From: Clostridiales bacterium NK3B98 | GTDB taxonomy: Bacteria; Bacillota; Clostridia; Oscillospirales; Oscillospiraceae | NCBI GenBank assembly: GCA_000421005.1 | Contig: ATWA01000001.1 | Coordinates: 147,674 to 211,673, forward strand | Direction: 5' to 3' | DNA length: 64,000 nucleotides | Shown here: positions 53,278 through 62,874 of the stretch, piece by piece | How the letters are laid out: every line of letters starts with the position of its first letter | How positions within the stretch are numbered: position 1 is the first letter of the stretch | The notes under the pieces: generated by a model | Seen by the model: only the letters and a program-made list of their open reading frames with translations | Database searches by the model: none | Told to the model about the DNA's origin: nothing | Made by a program: the position numbers and the translations under genes

Positions 53278-54465
53278 TCAGGAGGTGATTTCGATGTGCA
53301 GACCGTCCAGCACCTGCGCCAGCCGCTTTTGGCAAAGCTCAGGGGTGGGAGCCTTCAATATAATCTGTCCCAGCCGGTCACGCCCGTTGGAATAGGCGTG
53401 AACTTCTTCCCCCGGGGACACGTTAAGGGAGAGATCCAGAAGATCCTCCGCAGGGGGATTGGTATTTTCCAGCCGTACCAGCGTACCGGATACAGTGGAG
53501 AGCAAAATGTGGGACAGGGCAGGGGTATGCTCCCCGTCGCCGCCCAGTTTGGGGTTCAGGGGCAGCCCGGCAGCCAGCCGAACGATCTGTTCATAGTAGT
53601 TTACACCGTAGTAAGTCCCCACCAGCTCCGGCAGACAGGTGGCGCCAGCTCTTGCAGTGGCCTCCACCACAAAGACCTCACCGTCCCGTACAATCATATC
53701 GCAGTTGACCGGGGCGCTGCCAAGGCCGAATGCGGCCACAATACGCTCCACCTGATGGGTGATCTGATCGTGTACCGGTTCCAACTCCGGAGCGGGCACA
53801 TAGTGTCCCACCGGGGTAGGCGTGGCGGCCTGAAAAGCGGTGGTGCCGTCGGGAAGAACAAAGACGGGCACGCCGTCTTGCACCATAGCCTCTACACCAA
53901 AGAGCTGCCCTTCGATAAACTCCTCCAGCAGGCAGTAATCCTGCCGGCTGGCAGCCATGCTCTTGGGATAGTTTTCGTAGACTTCCTCCGGCGTGTTGCA
54001 CCGGAAGATGCCCCGGCTGCCCATTTGATCCACTGCCTTCACGATCAGGGGAAAGCGAAGCTGAGCCATGGCGGGAGCCAAGTCTGCCTCGCTGCTGATG
54101 CGGAAAAACCGGGCGGTGTTCACCCCTGCCTTGAGAAAAGCCTGCTTCATTCTGTGCTTGTTGGTGCAAAGATCTACCGTCTCCCGACTTGGACCGGGAA
54201 GACGCAGGGCGGAACAGACGTGACCCTGAGCACGCAGCCCCACATCCATGCAGCAGGTGGCAACAGCGTCAATGCCCAATGCTTTTGCCTGTGCAACCAC
54301 GGCGTCAGGGTTGGTGATGTCCACATAGCAACGCACATCCGCCTCGTCAAAGCCGGGATAATCCCCCGGAATGCTGGCGGCGATGGTGTAAAGTCCCAGC
54401 TTCTTTGCAGCCTGAATCAGCGGCACCACAGAGTAGCTTGCGCCGAGAATCATGATTTTTTTCAT
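53278..54465 (-). CDS. ATP-grasp ligase of the glycan cassette
   Basis: The product has 395 residues. N-terminal pre-ATP-grasp fold (KKIMILGASYSVVPLIQAAKKLG), ATP-binding FPLIVKAVDQMGSRGI, LLEEFIEGQLFGVEAM, and the metal site EVFVVEATARAGAT. ATP-grasp enzymes join a carboxylate to an amine or thiol via an acyl phosphate. Between wbqC-like and GT2 genes it probably attaches an amino acid or other acid to a sugar or glycan; the substrate is unknown. Confidence 0.85.
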   Translation of the reverse strand: MKKIMILGASYSVVPLIQAAKKLGLYTIAASIPGDYPGFDEADVRCYVDITNPDAVVAQAKALGIDAVATCCMDVGLRAQGHVCSALRLPGPSRETVDLCTNKHRMKQAFLKAGVNTARFFRISSEADLAPAMAQLRFPLIVKAVDQMGSRGIFRCNTPEEVYENYPKSMAASRQDYCLLEEFIEGQLFGVEAMVQDGVPVFVLPDGTTAFQAATPTPVGHYVPAPELEPVHDQITHQVERIVAAFGLGSAPVNCDMIVRDGEVFVVEATARAGATCLPELVGTYYGVNYYEQIVRLAAGLPLNPKLGGDGEHTPALSHILLSTVSGTLVRLENTNPPAEDLLDLSLNVSPGEEVHAYSNGRDRLGQIILKAPTPELCQKRLAQVLDGLHIEITS

Positions 54466-54481
54466 AAAGCTGCCCTCGCTG

Positions 54482-55186
54482 TCAGGGGTTGGGCTGAAAA
54501 CTCTTCATGAATTTGGGTGCGTCGTGTCCCTCTTGGAAGAGCAGATCCAGAATGCTCACCTCATGGCAGAAGTCCCCGTGAAGCTGAGGATACTCTGGAT
54601 ATCCGTCGTAGTTCATGTATTCCAGCTGCACGCCGCCCTGCTCAAAGCACTCGTCTACGATATAGTCCTTGGCAGCGGGGCCGGAGAGATAATAGGAGCC
54701 GCCGGCAGACTTGACCAGCTCCACCAGACGCTCCGTCTTGCCGTCTGCCAGCACATAGTCCGACGACCAGGTGATTTTGGTCTGAATGCCCAGAAAGTCG
54801 CAAATCTGGGTGAGAAAGAGGTGGTTGATCTGGCTGAGGTGATCCATTTCGCCAGCCTGACGGTAGAGATCCTCCAGCCACGGAGCCAGCTCCTTGAAGT
54901 GGGGAGCCCGGGCATAGTTCATGTGAATGGACTTCCAGTGATCCTCTGCCCACTTGTGATCCATGACCATGGTTTCGTTAATTTTCTGGTAGAATTTGCC
55001 CTTCACATCCACGGGGATGGTAAGCCACTTGATGCCGCCGAAGGTCTTGATTTTATTCCGATTGCGCCAGTCCCGGCGGGTGTACTGCATATCATCGTAG
55101 AGAATAAATTCATCTACCATGTTAATCATATCGAAATATCCCTTCCAGGGAATGTAATTGGACTGAAGAATGGCCACTTTTTTCAT
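54482..55186 (-). CDS. WbqC-family protein
   Basis: The product has 234 residues. The WbqC-family signature is visible: KVAILQSNYIPWKGYFDMINMVDEFILYDDMQYTRRDWRNRNKIK at the start (shown in part) and SYYLSGPAAKDYI plus YPQLHGDF later. Such proteins occur in polysaccharide clusters; their reaction is unproven. Start 55186 follows AGGAGC; an in-frame ATG at 55222 is less supported. It is the first gene of the five-gene minus-strand cassette. Confidence 0.85.
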   Translation of the reverse strand: MKKVAILQSNYIPWKGYFDMINMVDEFILYDDMQYTRRDWRNRNKIKTFGGIKWLTIPVDVKGKFYQKINETMVMDHKWAEDHWKSIHMNYARAPHFKELAPWLEDLYRQAGEMDHLSQINHLFLTQICDFLGIQTKITWSSDYVLADGKTERLVELVKSAGGSYYLSGPAAKDYIVDECFEQGGVQLEYMNYDGYPEYPQLHGDFCHEVSILDLLFQEGHDAPKFMKSFQPNP

Positions 55187-55213
55187 GCGTTTCGCCGCTC
55201 CTGTTTCTAACTG

Positions 55214-55231
55214 TGTACTCAAAGTAGTACA
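55214..55231. promoter_or_regulatory. Inverted repeat in the WbqC leader, possible operator
   Basis: TGTACT, six-base spacer, AGTACA, located between the predicted transcription start and the wbqC-like start codon. Confidence 0.4.
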
Positions 55232-55264
55232 AAGTTTATTTTATTGTCTCAAACTCCGCTTTTC

Positions 55265-55292
55265 ATTATAGCATGCACCGGGTAAAATGCAA
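55265..55292 (-). promoter_or_regulatory. Promoter of the glycan cassette
   Basis: On minus, TTGCAT (55292-55287), 16-base spacer, consensus TATAAT (55270-55265). Confidence 0.65.
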
Positions 55293-55296
55293 GGGT

Positions 55297-56352
55297 TCAC
55301 ACCTTTCTTTTGCCCCCGGCGCAGCCCACCACCAACGCCGCCGCCGCCCAGACTGCCCACCCCACCGGAATGGAAGTGGGAAACAGGGTCTCGAGGGCAT
55401 AATCTCCCCCCTCTGTCCCTGCGGAAAGCAGAGGGGAGAGCACAGGGGAGAGCATCAGCACCATTCCCCCGGAGAGCAGTCCGTGGAGCAGTTTTGCACG
55501 GAGATAGGGCGCCATGCGCAGACCGGAGCCTGCCAGCAGGGCGGCGGTCTGGCAATGCACCGAGCAGCCGCCCCAGCCCAGCAGAAAGGCGCAGACTGCC
55601 ATGGCGGTGAGGGTGCCCTGCCCGGTGAGGGCGACGATACCGCCGGAGAGCTCCAGAAAGCCGGTGACCACTGCCTGTCCCGGCGCAGGAAGACGGGACA
55701 GAGGCAGCAATGCGGACAACAGGGCGGTCAGTACGCTGAAAAAAACCACAAAGGCGGAGATGCTGAGACAGGCGGAGAGTGCTTTTCCCACTGCGTCGGT
55801 GAGCAGGGTTTCACTGTGGAGCCGGGGGGAAGGGGGGACGGTGACGGGGACGGAGGCAGCTTTGGGGCGAAGCAGTATCCCCGTCAGCACGGCACTGGCC
55901 AGATGCACCGCCAGCAGAATCATCCCCAACCGCATAGAGCCAAATACCGACACCCCTGCTACCGAAAGCACAAAGGCTGGCCCGGAGTTGTTGCAAAACA
56001 AAAGCAGCGTCTGTGCCTGGGGCAAATCTATCGCCCCCTGTTCCAGCAGGGAACGCACCACCGCCGCCCCTGTGGGGTATCCCCCCACGGCACCCAGCGC
56101 CAGTGCCGCCCCGCCTGCGCCGGACACATGGAACAGGGGTGACATCACCGGGGACAGCACCCGTCCCAGCCGGTGCCCCAATCCCTGTCCCACCAGCAGA
56201 TGGGACAGCACCAGATAGGGGAACAGGGCGGGCAGCAGCACCCTGCCGCAGAGACGCAGCCCTGCCCGGGCGGCGTCCGCCCCGGTCTGGGGAAAGCACA
56301 GCAGCGCCAAAGCATAGACGGCGGTGGCGAAAAAAGTTAAAACAGCACCCAT
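55297..56352 (-). CDS. YlbJ-like sporulation integral membrane protein
   Basis: The product has 351 residues with about eight membrane helices. The nucleoside-recognition/Gate motifs GGYPTGAAVVRSLLEQG and LLFCNNSGPAFVLSVAG, and the paired VVFFSVLTALL half, are those of YlbJ, a membrane protein needed for spore formation in Bacillus. ATG 56352 follows AAGAGGGAAGGGAG. A sigma-E-like promoter lies just upstream. Confidence 0.82.
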   Translation of the reverse strand: MGAVLTFFATAVYALALLCFPQTGADAARAGLRLCGRVLLPALFPYLVLSHLLVGQGLGHRLGRVLSPVMSPLFHVSGAGGAALALGAVGGYPTGAAVVRSLLEQGAIDLPQAQTLLLFCNNSGPAFVLSVAGVSVFGSMRLGMILLAVHLASAVLTGILLRPKAASVPVTVPPSPRLHSETLLTDAVGKALSACLSISAFVVFFSVLTALLSALLPLSRLPAPGQAVVTGFLELSGGIVALTGQGTLTAMAVCAFLLGWGGCSVHCQTAALLAGSGLRMAPYLRAKLLHGLLSGGMVLMLSPVLSPLLSAGTEGGDYALETLFPTSIPVGWAVWAAAALVVGCAGGKRKV

Positions 56353-56376
56353 GACAGCATCTCCCTTCCTCTTTTC

Positions 56377-56405
56377 AGACTATGTACCGGAGCGGGAGAA
56401 TAGAC
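56377..56405 (-). promoter_or_regulatory. Possible sigma-E promoter of the ylbJ-like gene
   Basis: On minus, GTCTATT (56405-56399), 14-base spacer, CATAGTCT (56384-56377). Known sigma-E sites read roughly G-x-ATATT and CATACA-x-T, so the match is partial. The -35 part overlaps the divergent plus promoter at 56401. Confidence 0.4.
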
Positions 56406-56429
56406 CGGGGGCGGGGAGTGTGCTATAAT
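56401..56429 (+). promoter_or_regulatory. Promoter for the acyltransferase-like gene
   Basis: TAGACC (56401-56406), 17-base spacer, consensus TATAAT (56424-56429). The -35 is weak. Start of transcription near 56436 rules out an ATG at 56428. Confidence 0.5.
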
Positions 56430-56460
56430 GAGCGAAAACGCCCGGAACAGGAGAGATCAT

Positions 56461-57201
56461 ATGACAAGACGATATTCTCTGCTGGACGGAGTGCGGGGGC
56501 TGACTGTGCTGAGCATGATCGCCTACCACTTCTCCTTTGACTGGTTCATCATACAGGGCTTTGACCCGGCATGGCGGAGCATTCCCGCTGTCCACATCTG
56601 GCAGCAGAGCATCTGCTGGACCTTTCTTCTGCTGGCAGGGGTCAGCTTCCATCTGGGACATCACCACTGGCGCAACGGTATCGTCATCAGTTTATGGGGC
56701 TTGGCGGTGACGGCGGTGACCGTGCTGGCAGAGCCGGAGGAGGCCATCTGGTACGGGGTGCTCACCTGCCACGGAGCCTGCCTGCTGCTTGCAGCGGCGT
56801 CGGAGAACATCTGGAAACGCATCCCCGCCCTCCCCGGGGGGCTGGTGAGCTTTGCTCTGTTCGCCCTGACCTATGACGTGCAGATGGGACTTATCCGGGT
56901 GCTGGGGGTGACCCTGTGCCGCCTGCCTGCGTCATGGTATGGCAGCGGCTGGCTGACCATTGCGGGGTTCCCCGCCCCCGGCTTTGTTTCCAGCGACTAT
57001 TTTCCCCTGCTGCCATGGTTTTTCCTCTATCTCACCGGGGTATTTCTGGGCAGCATCCTGCTGAAAAAACCGCCGGAGGTGCTTTGGCGGAAAATCCCGG
57101 TGCTGGACTGGATCGGGCGGCACAGTCTGCTGCTCTATCTGCTCCATCAGCCGGTGGGGATGGTATTGACCACCGCCGTAGCCGGGCTGCTGCGGGGCTG
57201 A
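56461..57201 (+). CDS. DUF1624 / heparan-acetyltransferase-like membrane protein
   Basis: The product has 246 residues with about seven helices. N-terminus YSLLDGVRGLTVLSMIAYHFSFDW carries the DxxRG and His of the DUF1624 / acyltransferase group; C-terminal IGRHSLLLYLLHQPVG is a family hallmark. Members transfer acetyl groups to sugars or are of unknown role. Start 56461 with AGGAGAG follows the promoter. Bordered by a bidirectional terminator. Confidence 0.78.
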   Translation: MTRRYSLLDGVRGLTVLSMIAYHFSFDWFIIQGFDPAWRSIPAVHIWQQSICWTFLLLAGVSFHLGHHHWRNGIVISLWGLAVTAVTVLAEPEEAIWYGVLTCHGACLLLAAASENIWKRIPALPGGLVSFALFALTYDVQMGLIRVLGVTLCRLPASWYGSGWLTIAGFPAPGFVSSDYFPLLPWFFLYLTGVFLGSILLKKPPEVLWRKIPVLDWIGRHSLLLYLLHQPVGMVLTTAVAGLLRG

Positions 57202-57213
57202 TGAAAAAAATAG

Positions 57214-57258
57214 AAAAACCAGCGCCGGAGTCCTGACTATGGGACTTCGGCGCTGGTA
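57214..57258. terminator. Bidirectional terminator between acyltransferase-like and ybeY
   Basis: CCAGCGCCG.AGTCC / GGACT.CGGCGCTGG arms with an A run at 57214-57218. It serves the convergent genes ending at 57201 (+) and 57287 (-). Confidence 0.8.
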
Positions 57259-57286
57259 TTCTGATAGAAGGAAGCGGGAGGGACGC

Positions 57287-57752
57287 TCAGCGCTGCAAAT
57301 GCAGGGACGCCATGATTTCCTCTTCCCTTGCCCGCATCTGCCGTTTCATGGGGCCGTCCTCTCCGTCCATGTGGTCGTAGCCCAGCAGGTGGAGCACAGA
57401 ATGGACGCTGAGATAGCCCAGCTCCCGCTCCGGGGAGTGTCCAAACTCCTCCGCCTGTGCCAGACAGCGCTCATAGGAGATCACCATATCTCCCAGAGGC
57501 AGCAGCCCGGTCTCCGGGTCAAGGTCGTCCTCCACATCCTCCGGGAATGCCCCGGGGGTGAACTCAAACATGGGGAAGGACAGCACATCGGTGGGACGGT
57601 CCACCTCCCGCTGCTCCAGATTAATCTGGTGAATCCCCTCATCGTCGGTGATGAGCACATTGATTTCGCACGCTGCGGTGACTCCCTCCGCATCCAGCGC
57701 TTTGGAGATGCACTGTTTCAGCAGGTCTTCGTAGGGAAAGGGGGCTTCCAGC

Positions 57753-57781
<29 letters not shown>
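57287..57781 (-). CDS. ybeY: Endoribonuclease YbeY
   Basis: The product has 164 residues. Zinc motif SVHSVLHLLGYDH (H-x3-H-x4-GYDH) near residue 127 identifies this rRNA-maturation and quality-control nuclease. Start 57781 follows AAAGGAGG and lies inside the end of phoH, 29 bases of overlap. Confidence 0.94.
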
Positions 57782-58763
<982 letters not shown>

Positions 58764-58789
58764 TGAAATTCATCTCTTTCTCATCGGTA

Positions 58790-59983
58790 TCACGGCTGTA
58801 CGTCCACGCTGACGCCAATCTGCTCCAGACAGACGGCGTGAAGGGTCACCATAACCGCACCCTCCCGCTGCTCTGCCTGCCAGTGGGTGTTCAGGATACG
58901 ACCCTGCCCCAGCCCGTCTTCCAGACGGGAGCGCAGAATCTGCTTCACAAGGGCGGTTCCCTGTTCCGGGTCCATGGTGACGGGCTGATCCGCCCGGGCG
59001 TACCAGCGCTGCTGCCACGTTCCAAAGGGCAGCACGGTGTCACCGGGCAGCCGTGCAGCAGTTAGTATGCCCATTTTACCACATTCCCTGTCTCTGTGGC
59101 TACTGTTTCCGTAAAAATTCAGACGATGCCCCAGAAACCGAATCCCCCAGCCCACAGCCTGTTCCCCTCCGGGAGCGCAGGCAGAGAGGGGCAGGGCGGC
59201 GGTGAGGTCGTGCTCAGTCATGGCCCAGACCTCCCCCCGTGCCCGGACAGACCGGGTGGAGACCACCTCTCCGCTGCCGTCCTTGCGGTAATTCACCAAC
59301 AGATGGGAGACGATGGTCTCCCCCTTGACCACAGCGTCCCCGGGGGCAAACTGAGGCTCTCCCTCCAGCTGATCTACCCGCACCAGCCACCCGTCCCGGG
59401 CGGCGACAATGTCGGCGGGGGTGGTGTTGTCCTGAATTTCCGGCACCGGGTCCGCCTCCCGCACCACCACATGGGCACGGATGCCCCGGATATCCACCGT
59501 GAGAAAGGCCAGCTCCGGACATTCCATCAGCGCCCGGTTGGACAGCGCCCGCACGTCCGCCCCCGGTCCGTAGCTGCCTACCCCAAAGCCGCAGCGCTGC
59601 AGCAGGGCGACCACGGCGGCGTCCGGGATGGTCTGGTTGCCCTCCACCTCTACCACCATAATAAACTGTCCCAGTACCCCCACCAGCAGCGCCAGCAGGG
59701 CTGCACCTGCAATCATGCCCCACCGATGGCGAAAGCCCAGCAGCAGCATGGGCAGACCGCCCTGCTCCACTACGGTAAGCTGAGCGCCGCTCTGCTCTGC
59801 CAGACGGCGGGCAGCAGGCAAATCGGAACGGGAGAAGGTAAAGCGGGCGCAGGTGCCGCTGCTCTGGGCGGCATCCCAGAAGGGGAGAGCGTGGGCGGCA
59901 AAGAGATTGAACCACCGCTCCGGATAGGGTCCCTCCAGCTGAATGCGCACCCAGCCGGACAGCCAGCGCATCAAGCCGCCCAT
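58790..59983 (-). CDS. yqfD: Sporulation protein YqfD
   Basis: The product has 397 residues. A membrane helix at ~88-108 (MIAGAALLALLVGVLGQF), a POTRA-like segment after it (VVEVEGNQTIPDAAVVALLQRCGF) and a long beta-rich extracellular part are typical of YqfD, required for spore envelope/engulfment under sigma-E. Its ATG 59983 comes one base after the yqfC stop. Confidence 0.9.
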   Translation of the reverse strand: MGGLMRWLSGWVRIQLEGPYPERWFNLFAAHALPFWDAAQSSGTCARFTFSRSDLPAARRLAEQSGAQLTVVEQGGLPMLLLGFRHRWGMIAGAALLALLVGVLGQFIMVVEVEGNQTIPDAAVVALLQRCGFGVGSYGPGADVRALSNRALMECPELAFLTVDIRGIRAHVVVREADPVPEIQDNTTPADIVAARDGWLVRVDQLEGEPQFAPGDAVVKGETIVSHLLVNYRKDGSGEVVSTRSVRARGEVWAMTEHDLTAALPLSACAPGGEQAVGWGIRFLGHRLNFYGNSSHRDRECGKMGILTAARLPGDTVLPFGTWQQRWYARADQPVTMDPEQGTALVKQILRSRLEDGLGQGRILNTHWQAEQREGAVMVTLHAVCLEQIGVSVDVQP

Positions 59984-59984
59984 C

Positions 59985-60260
59985 TCAGCCCAGCTCCACG
60001 GCGTGAATACGCCCGGTGATGCACAGCGTGGTGGCGTTCATGCTTCTCAAATCCAGATTGCTGCCCCGGACGCATACCGCCATGCGTCCGCCGCTGATGT
60101 GGATTTCCTCGGTGCCGTAGCGGAGGATCCCCCGGTGGTTTTCCATCCAGAACTCCCGGTCTCCCACCAGCTCCATCCGGGGCAGCCCTGCCACAATATC
60201 TCCGGGGAGATCCAGCGTCTGTGCAGCCTGCTGACGCAGACGATCCCAGAAATGCTCCAT
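59985..60260 (-). CDS. yqfC: Sporulation protein YqfC
   Basis: The product has 91 residues: FWDRLRQQAAQTLDLPGDIVAGLPRMELVGDREFW and beta-type repeats ISGGRMAVCVRG. The family is conserved in spore formers, always ahead of yqfD. ATG 60260 follows CAAGGAGGG. The operon is yqfC-yqfD-phoH-ybeY. Confidence 0.9.
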   Translation of the reverse strand: MEHFWDRLRQQAAQTLDLPGDIVAGLPRMELVGDREFWMENHRGILRYGTEEIHISGGRMAVCVRGSNLDLRSMNATTLCITGRIHAVELG

Positions 60261-60284
60261 CGTACCGCCCTCCTTGCGAGATAT

Positions 60285-60312
60285 AGTGTATGAACCCGCC
60301 GTCAGGGTATGC
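60285..60312 (-). promoter_or_regulatory. Sigma-E-type promoter of yqfC-yqfD
   Basis: On minus, GCATACC (60312-60306), 13-base spacer, CATACACT (60292-60285), matching the known sigma-E -10 consensus CATACA-x-T exactly. The start would fall near 60278. The 60261-60677 gap holds this, two NrdR-like boxes and the nrdD promoter; I see no gene in it. Confidence 0.7.
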
Positions 60313-60481
60313 CTTCTTGTGGCAGGACCATAGATGGGGCACAAGATATGGGGATTTGAAATTCTACACCCAAGGCCGGTGAAAATGGAAATAATGGCGA
60401 ACCGAAACGTGGAGGCGGGAAAAGATTGGGAATACCCGGAGAGAGGGGGGCTTTTTTGTCCTTTTTGCTTTACAGTTAGGA

Positions 60482-60529
60482 AAAGCATATCTTGTGGATT
60501 GGGCGGGAACGCCACACCAGATTTTGTGG
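60482..60529. promoter_or_regulatory. Tandem NrdR-box-like sites
   Basis: Two elements with the ACAC...TGTG layout: 60482-60497 (ATATCTTGTGG) and 60514-60529 (ACACCAGATTTTGTGG, 12 of 16 bases of the known NrdR box). They are exactly 32 bases apart, about three helical turns, as is usual for NrdR pairs. They precede nrdD. Confidence 0.55.
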
Positions 60530-60547
60530 GTTTGTGCAATTAGTCAA

Positions 60548-60576
60548 TTGCGTTTTTGAAAAAGCACTGGTATAAT
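60548..60576 (+). promoter_or_regulatory. Promoter of nrdDG
   Basis: TTGCGT (60548-60553), 17-base spacer, consensus TATAAT (60571-60576). Confidence 0.7.
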
Positions 60577-60677
60577 CATCCCTGTTCCAAATGTGGGCGT
60601 AAATCGTGGGAATGAGGCGCATGTCCTCTGTACATATGATTTGGGAGACCAGTGAATCCGGAAAGAGAGGCAGCTCT

Positions 60678-62804
60678 ATGAAAGTAATCAAAAGAGACGG
60701 CACCACGGTGGATTTTGACCGCAGCAAAATCGTGGTGGCGGTAAGCAAGGCAAATAACGCCGTAGAACCCGGCGAGCGGATCACCCAGCAGCAGATTGAT
60801 GAGGTGGCGGACTACGTCGCCGGACGGGAGCGTTCCCGGCTGCTGGTGGAGGACATTCAGGATATGGTAGAGCAGCGGCTGATGGCGCTGGGCAAGTATG
60901 ATCTGGCAAAGCGCTATATCATCTACCGCTATAACCGTGCCCTTGCCCGCCGCCAGAACACCACCGACGAGGATATTCTGGCGCTGCTCCACAATATGAA
61001 TAAGGAAATGGCAGAGGAGAACTCCAACAAGGACACCACGGTGGCCTCCACCCAGCGGGACTACATCGCCGGCATTGTCAGCCGGGATCTGACCCGCCGG
61101 ATCCTGCTCCCTGACCGGATCTCCAAGGCGCACGACGAGGGCGTGTTCCACTTCCATGACGCAGACTACTTTGTGCAGCCCATCTTCAACTGCTGCCTGA
61201 TTAACATCGGCGATATGCTGGACAACGGCACCATGATGAACGGCAAGCTCATTGAATCCCCCAAGAGCTTCCAGGTGGCCTGCACCGTGTGTACCCAGAT
61301 CATCTCCTGCGTCGCCTCCAACCAGTACGGCGGCCAGAGCGTGGACATCAGCCATCTGGGCAAGTACCTGCGCCGGAGTAAGGAGAAGTTCACCCACAAG
61401 ATCATGGAGGCTGCGGGCAGCTCCATTGACAGCGATACGCTGGATAAGCTGGTCACCGAGCGGCTGCAAACTGAGCTGAAAAACGGCGTGCAGACCATTC
61501 AGTACCAGATCAACACCCTGATGACCACCAATGGCCAGTCTCCCTTCGTCACCCTGTTCCTCTATCTGAGAGAGGGCGATCCCTATATCGAAGAGAACGC
61601 CATGATTATCGAGGAGATTCTCCGCCAGCGTCTGGAGGGAATTAAAAACGAGAGCGGCGTGTTTGTCACTCCTGCTTTCCCCAAGCTGGTCTATGTGCTG
61701 GATGAGAACAACAACCTCACCGGCGGTAAGTATGACGATCTGACCCGTCTGGCCATTCGCTGCTCTGCCAAGCGGATGTATCCGGACTACATCTCCGCCA
61801 AGAAAATGCGGGAAAACTACGAGGGTAATGTGTTCTCTCCCATGGGCTGCCGCTCCTTCCTGGCTCCCTGGAAGGATGAGAACGGAAACTATAAGTTTGA
61901 AGGCCGCTTCAATCAGGGCGTGGTCTCCATCAACCTGCCTCAGGTGGGACTGGAAGTCCGGGGCGACATGGAAAAGTTCTGGCCGGAGTTGGACCGCCGT
62001 CTGGAACTGTGCAAGGATGCCCTTATGTGCCGTCATAACGCACTGAAGGGGGTTGTCTCTGACGTATCCCCCATCCACTGGCAGTACGGCGCTCTGGCCC
62101 GCCTGAAAAAGGGCGAAACCATTGACAAGCTGCTCTATGGCGGCTATTCCTCCATCTCTCTGGGCTATATCGGACTGTATGAGCTGACCAAGCTGATGAC
62201 CGGCATGAGCCACACTCAGGGCGAGGGCAAGGAATTTGCCCTGAAGGTGATGAAGCACCTGAGAGACACCACCAAGCGCTGGCGTGCGGAGACCAACATC
62301 GGCTTTGCCCTCTACGGCACTCCCGCCGAGAGCCTGTGCTACCGCTTCGCCCGCATCGACAAGGAGCGCTATGGCACGGTGAAGGATGTCACCGACAAGG
62401 GCTATTACACCAACTCCTATCATGTGGACGTGAGAGAGCCCATCGACGCCTTCTCCAAGTTGAAGTTCGAGGCGGAGTTCCAGCCCCTGTCCACCGGCGG
62501 CTGCATCTCCTACGCCGAGATTCCCAACATGGGCAAAAATCTGGAGGCGCTGGAATCCCTGGTCAAGTTTATCTATGACAATATCCAGTATGCGGAGTTC
62601 AACACCAAGAGCGACTACTGCCAGGTCTGCGGCTTTGATGGTGAGATCATCATCAACGACAATCTGGAATGGGAATGCCCCTGCTGCGGCAATAAGGATC
62701 ATCGGAAGATGAATGTGGTGCGCCGCACCTGCGGCTATCTGGGAGAGAACTTCTGGAACGTGGGAAAGACCAAGGAGATTAAGGCCAGAGTGCTGCATCT
62801 GTAA
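60678..62804 (+). CDS. nrdD: Anaerobic ribonucleoside-triphosphate reductase
   Basis: The product has 708 residues. An ATP-cone sits at the N-terminus (VIKRDGTTVDFDRSKIVVAVSKA), the catalytic barrel in the middle, a zinc site at ~660 (CQVCGF...CPCCGN) and the glycyl-radical Gly in RRTCGYLG near the end. It makes dNTPs under strict anaerobiosis. Start 60678 (MKVIKRDG) follows GAGAGG; the frame to 60606 covers the promoter leader. NrdG activase follows. Confidence 0.96.
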   Translation: MKVIKRDGTTVDFDRSKIVVAVSKANNAVEPGERITQQQIDEVADYVAGRERSRLLVEDIQDMVEQRLMALGKYDLAKRYIIYRYNRALARRQNTTDEDILALLHNMNKEMAEENSNKDTTVASTQRDYIAGIVSRDLTRRILLPDRISKAHDEGVFHFHDADYFVQPIFNCCLINIGDMLDNGTMMNGKLIESPKSFQVACTVCTQIISCVASNQYGGQSVDISHLGKYLRRSKEKFTHKIMEAAGSSIDSDTLDKLVTERLQTELKNGVQTIQYQINTLMTTNGQSPFVTLFLYLREGDPYIEENAMIIEEILRQRLEGIKNESGVFVTPAFPKLVYVLDENNNLTGGKYDDLTRLAIRCSAKRMYPDYISAKKMRENYEGNVFSPMGCRSFLAPWKDENGNYKFEGRFNQGVVSINLPQVGLEVRGDMEKFWPELDRRLELCKDALMCRHNALKGVVSDVSPIHWQYGALARLKKGETIDKLLYGGYSSISLGYIGLYELTKLMTGMSHTQGEGKEFALKVMKHLRDTTKRWRAETNIGFALYGTPAESLCYRFARIDKERYGTVKDVTDKGYYTNSYHVDVREPIDAFSKLKFEAEFQPLSTGGCISYAEIPNMGKNLEALESLVKFIYDNIQYAEFNTKSDYCQVCGFDGEIIINDNLEWECPCCGNKDHRKMNVVRRTCGYLGENFWNVGKTKEIKARVLHL

Positions 62805-62822
62805 GAACCACCCAAACACCAA

Positions 62823-62852
62823 AACACCGGGGCGGCTGAACCGTCCCGGTGT
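62823..62852 (+). repeat. Hairpin between nrdD and nrdG
   Basis: ACACCGGG.CGG / CCG.CCCGGTGT arms around a short loop. There is no T tract, so it is not an intrinsic terminator; it may protect or modulate the downstream message. Confidence 0.55.
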
Positions 62853-62874
62853 CTGTCATAAGAGGGGAACCGTT

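Noticed and set aside
60334..60543. 69-residue open frame in the yqfC-nrdD gap
   Set aside because: No ribosome site, low-complexity translation, and it overlaps the NrdR-like boxes.
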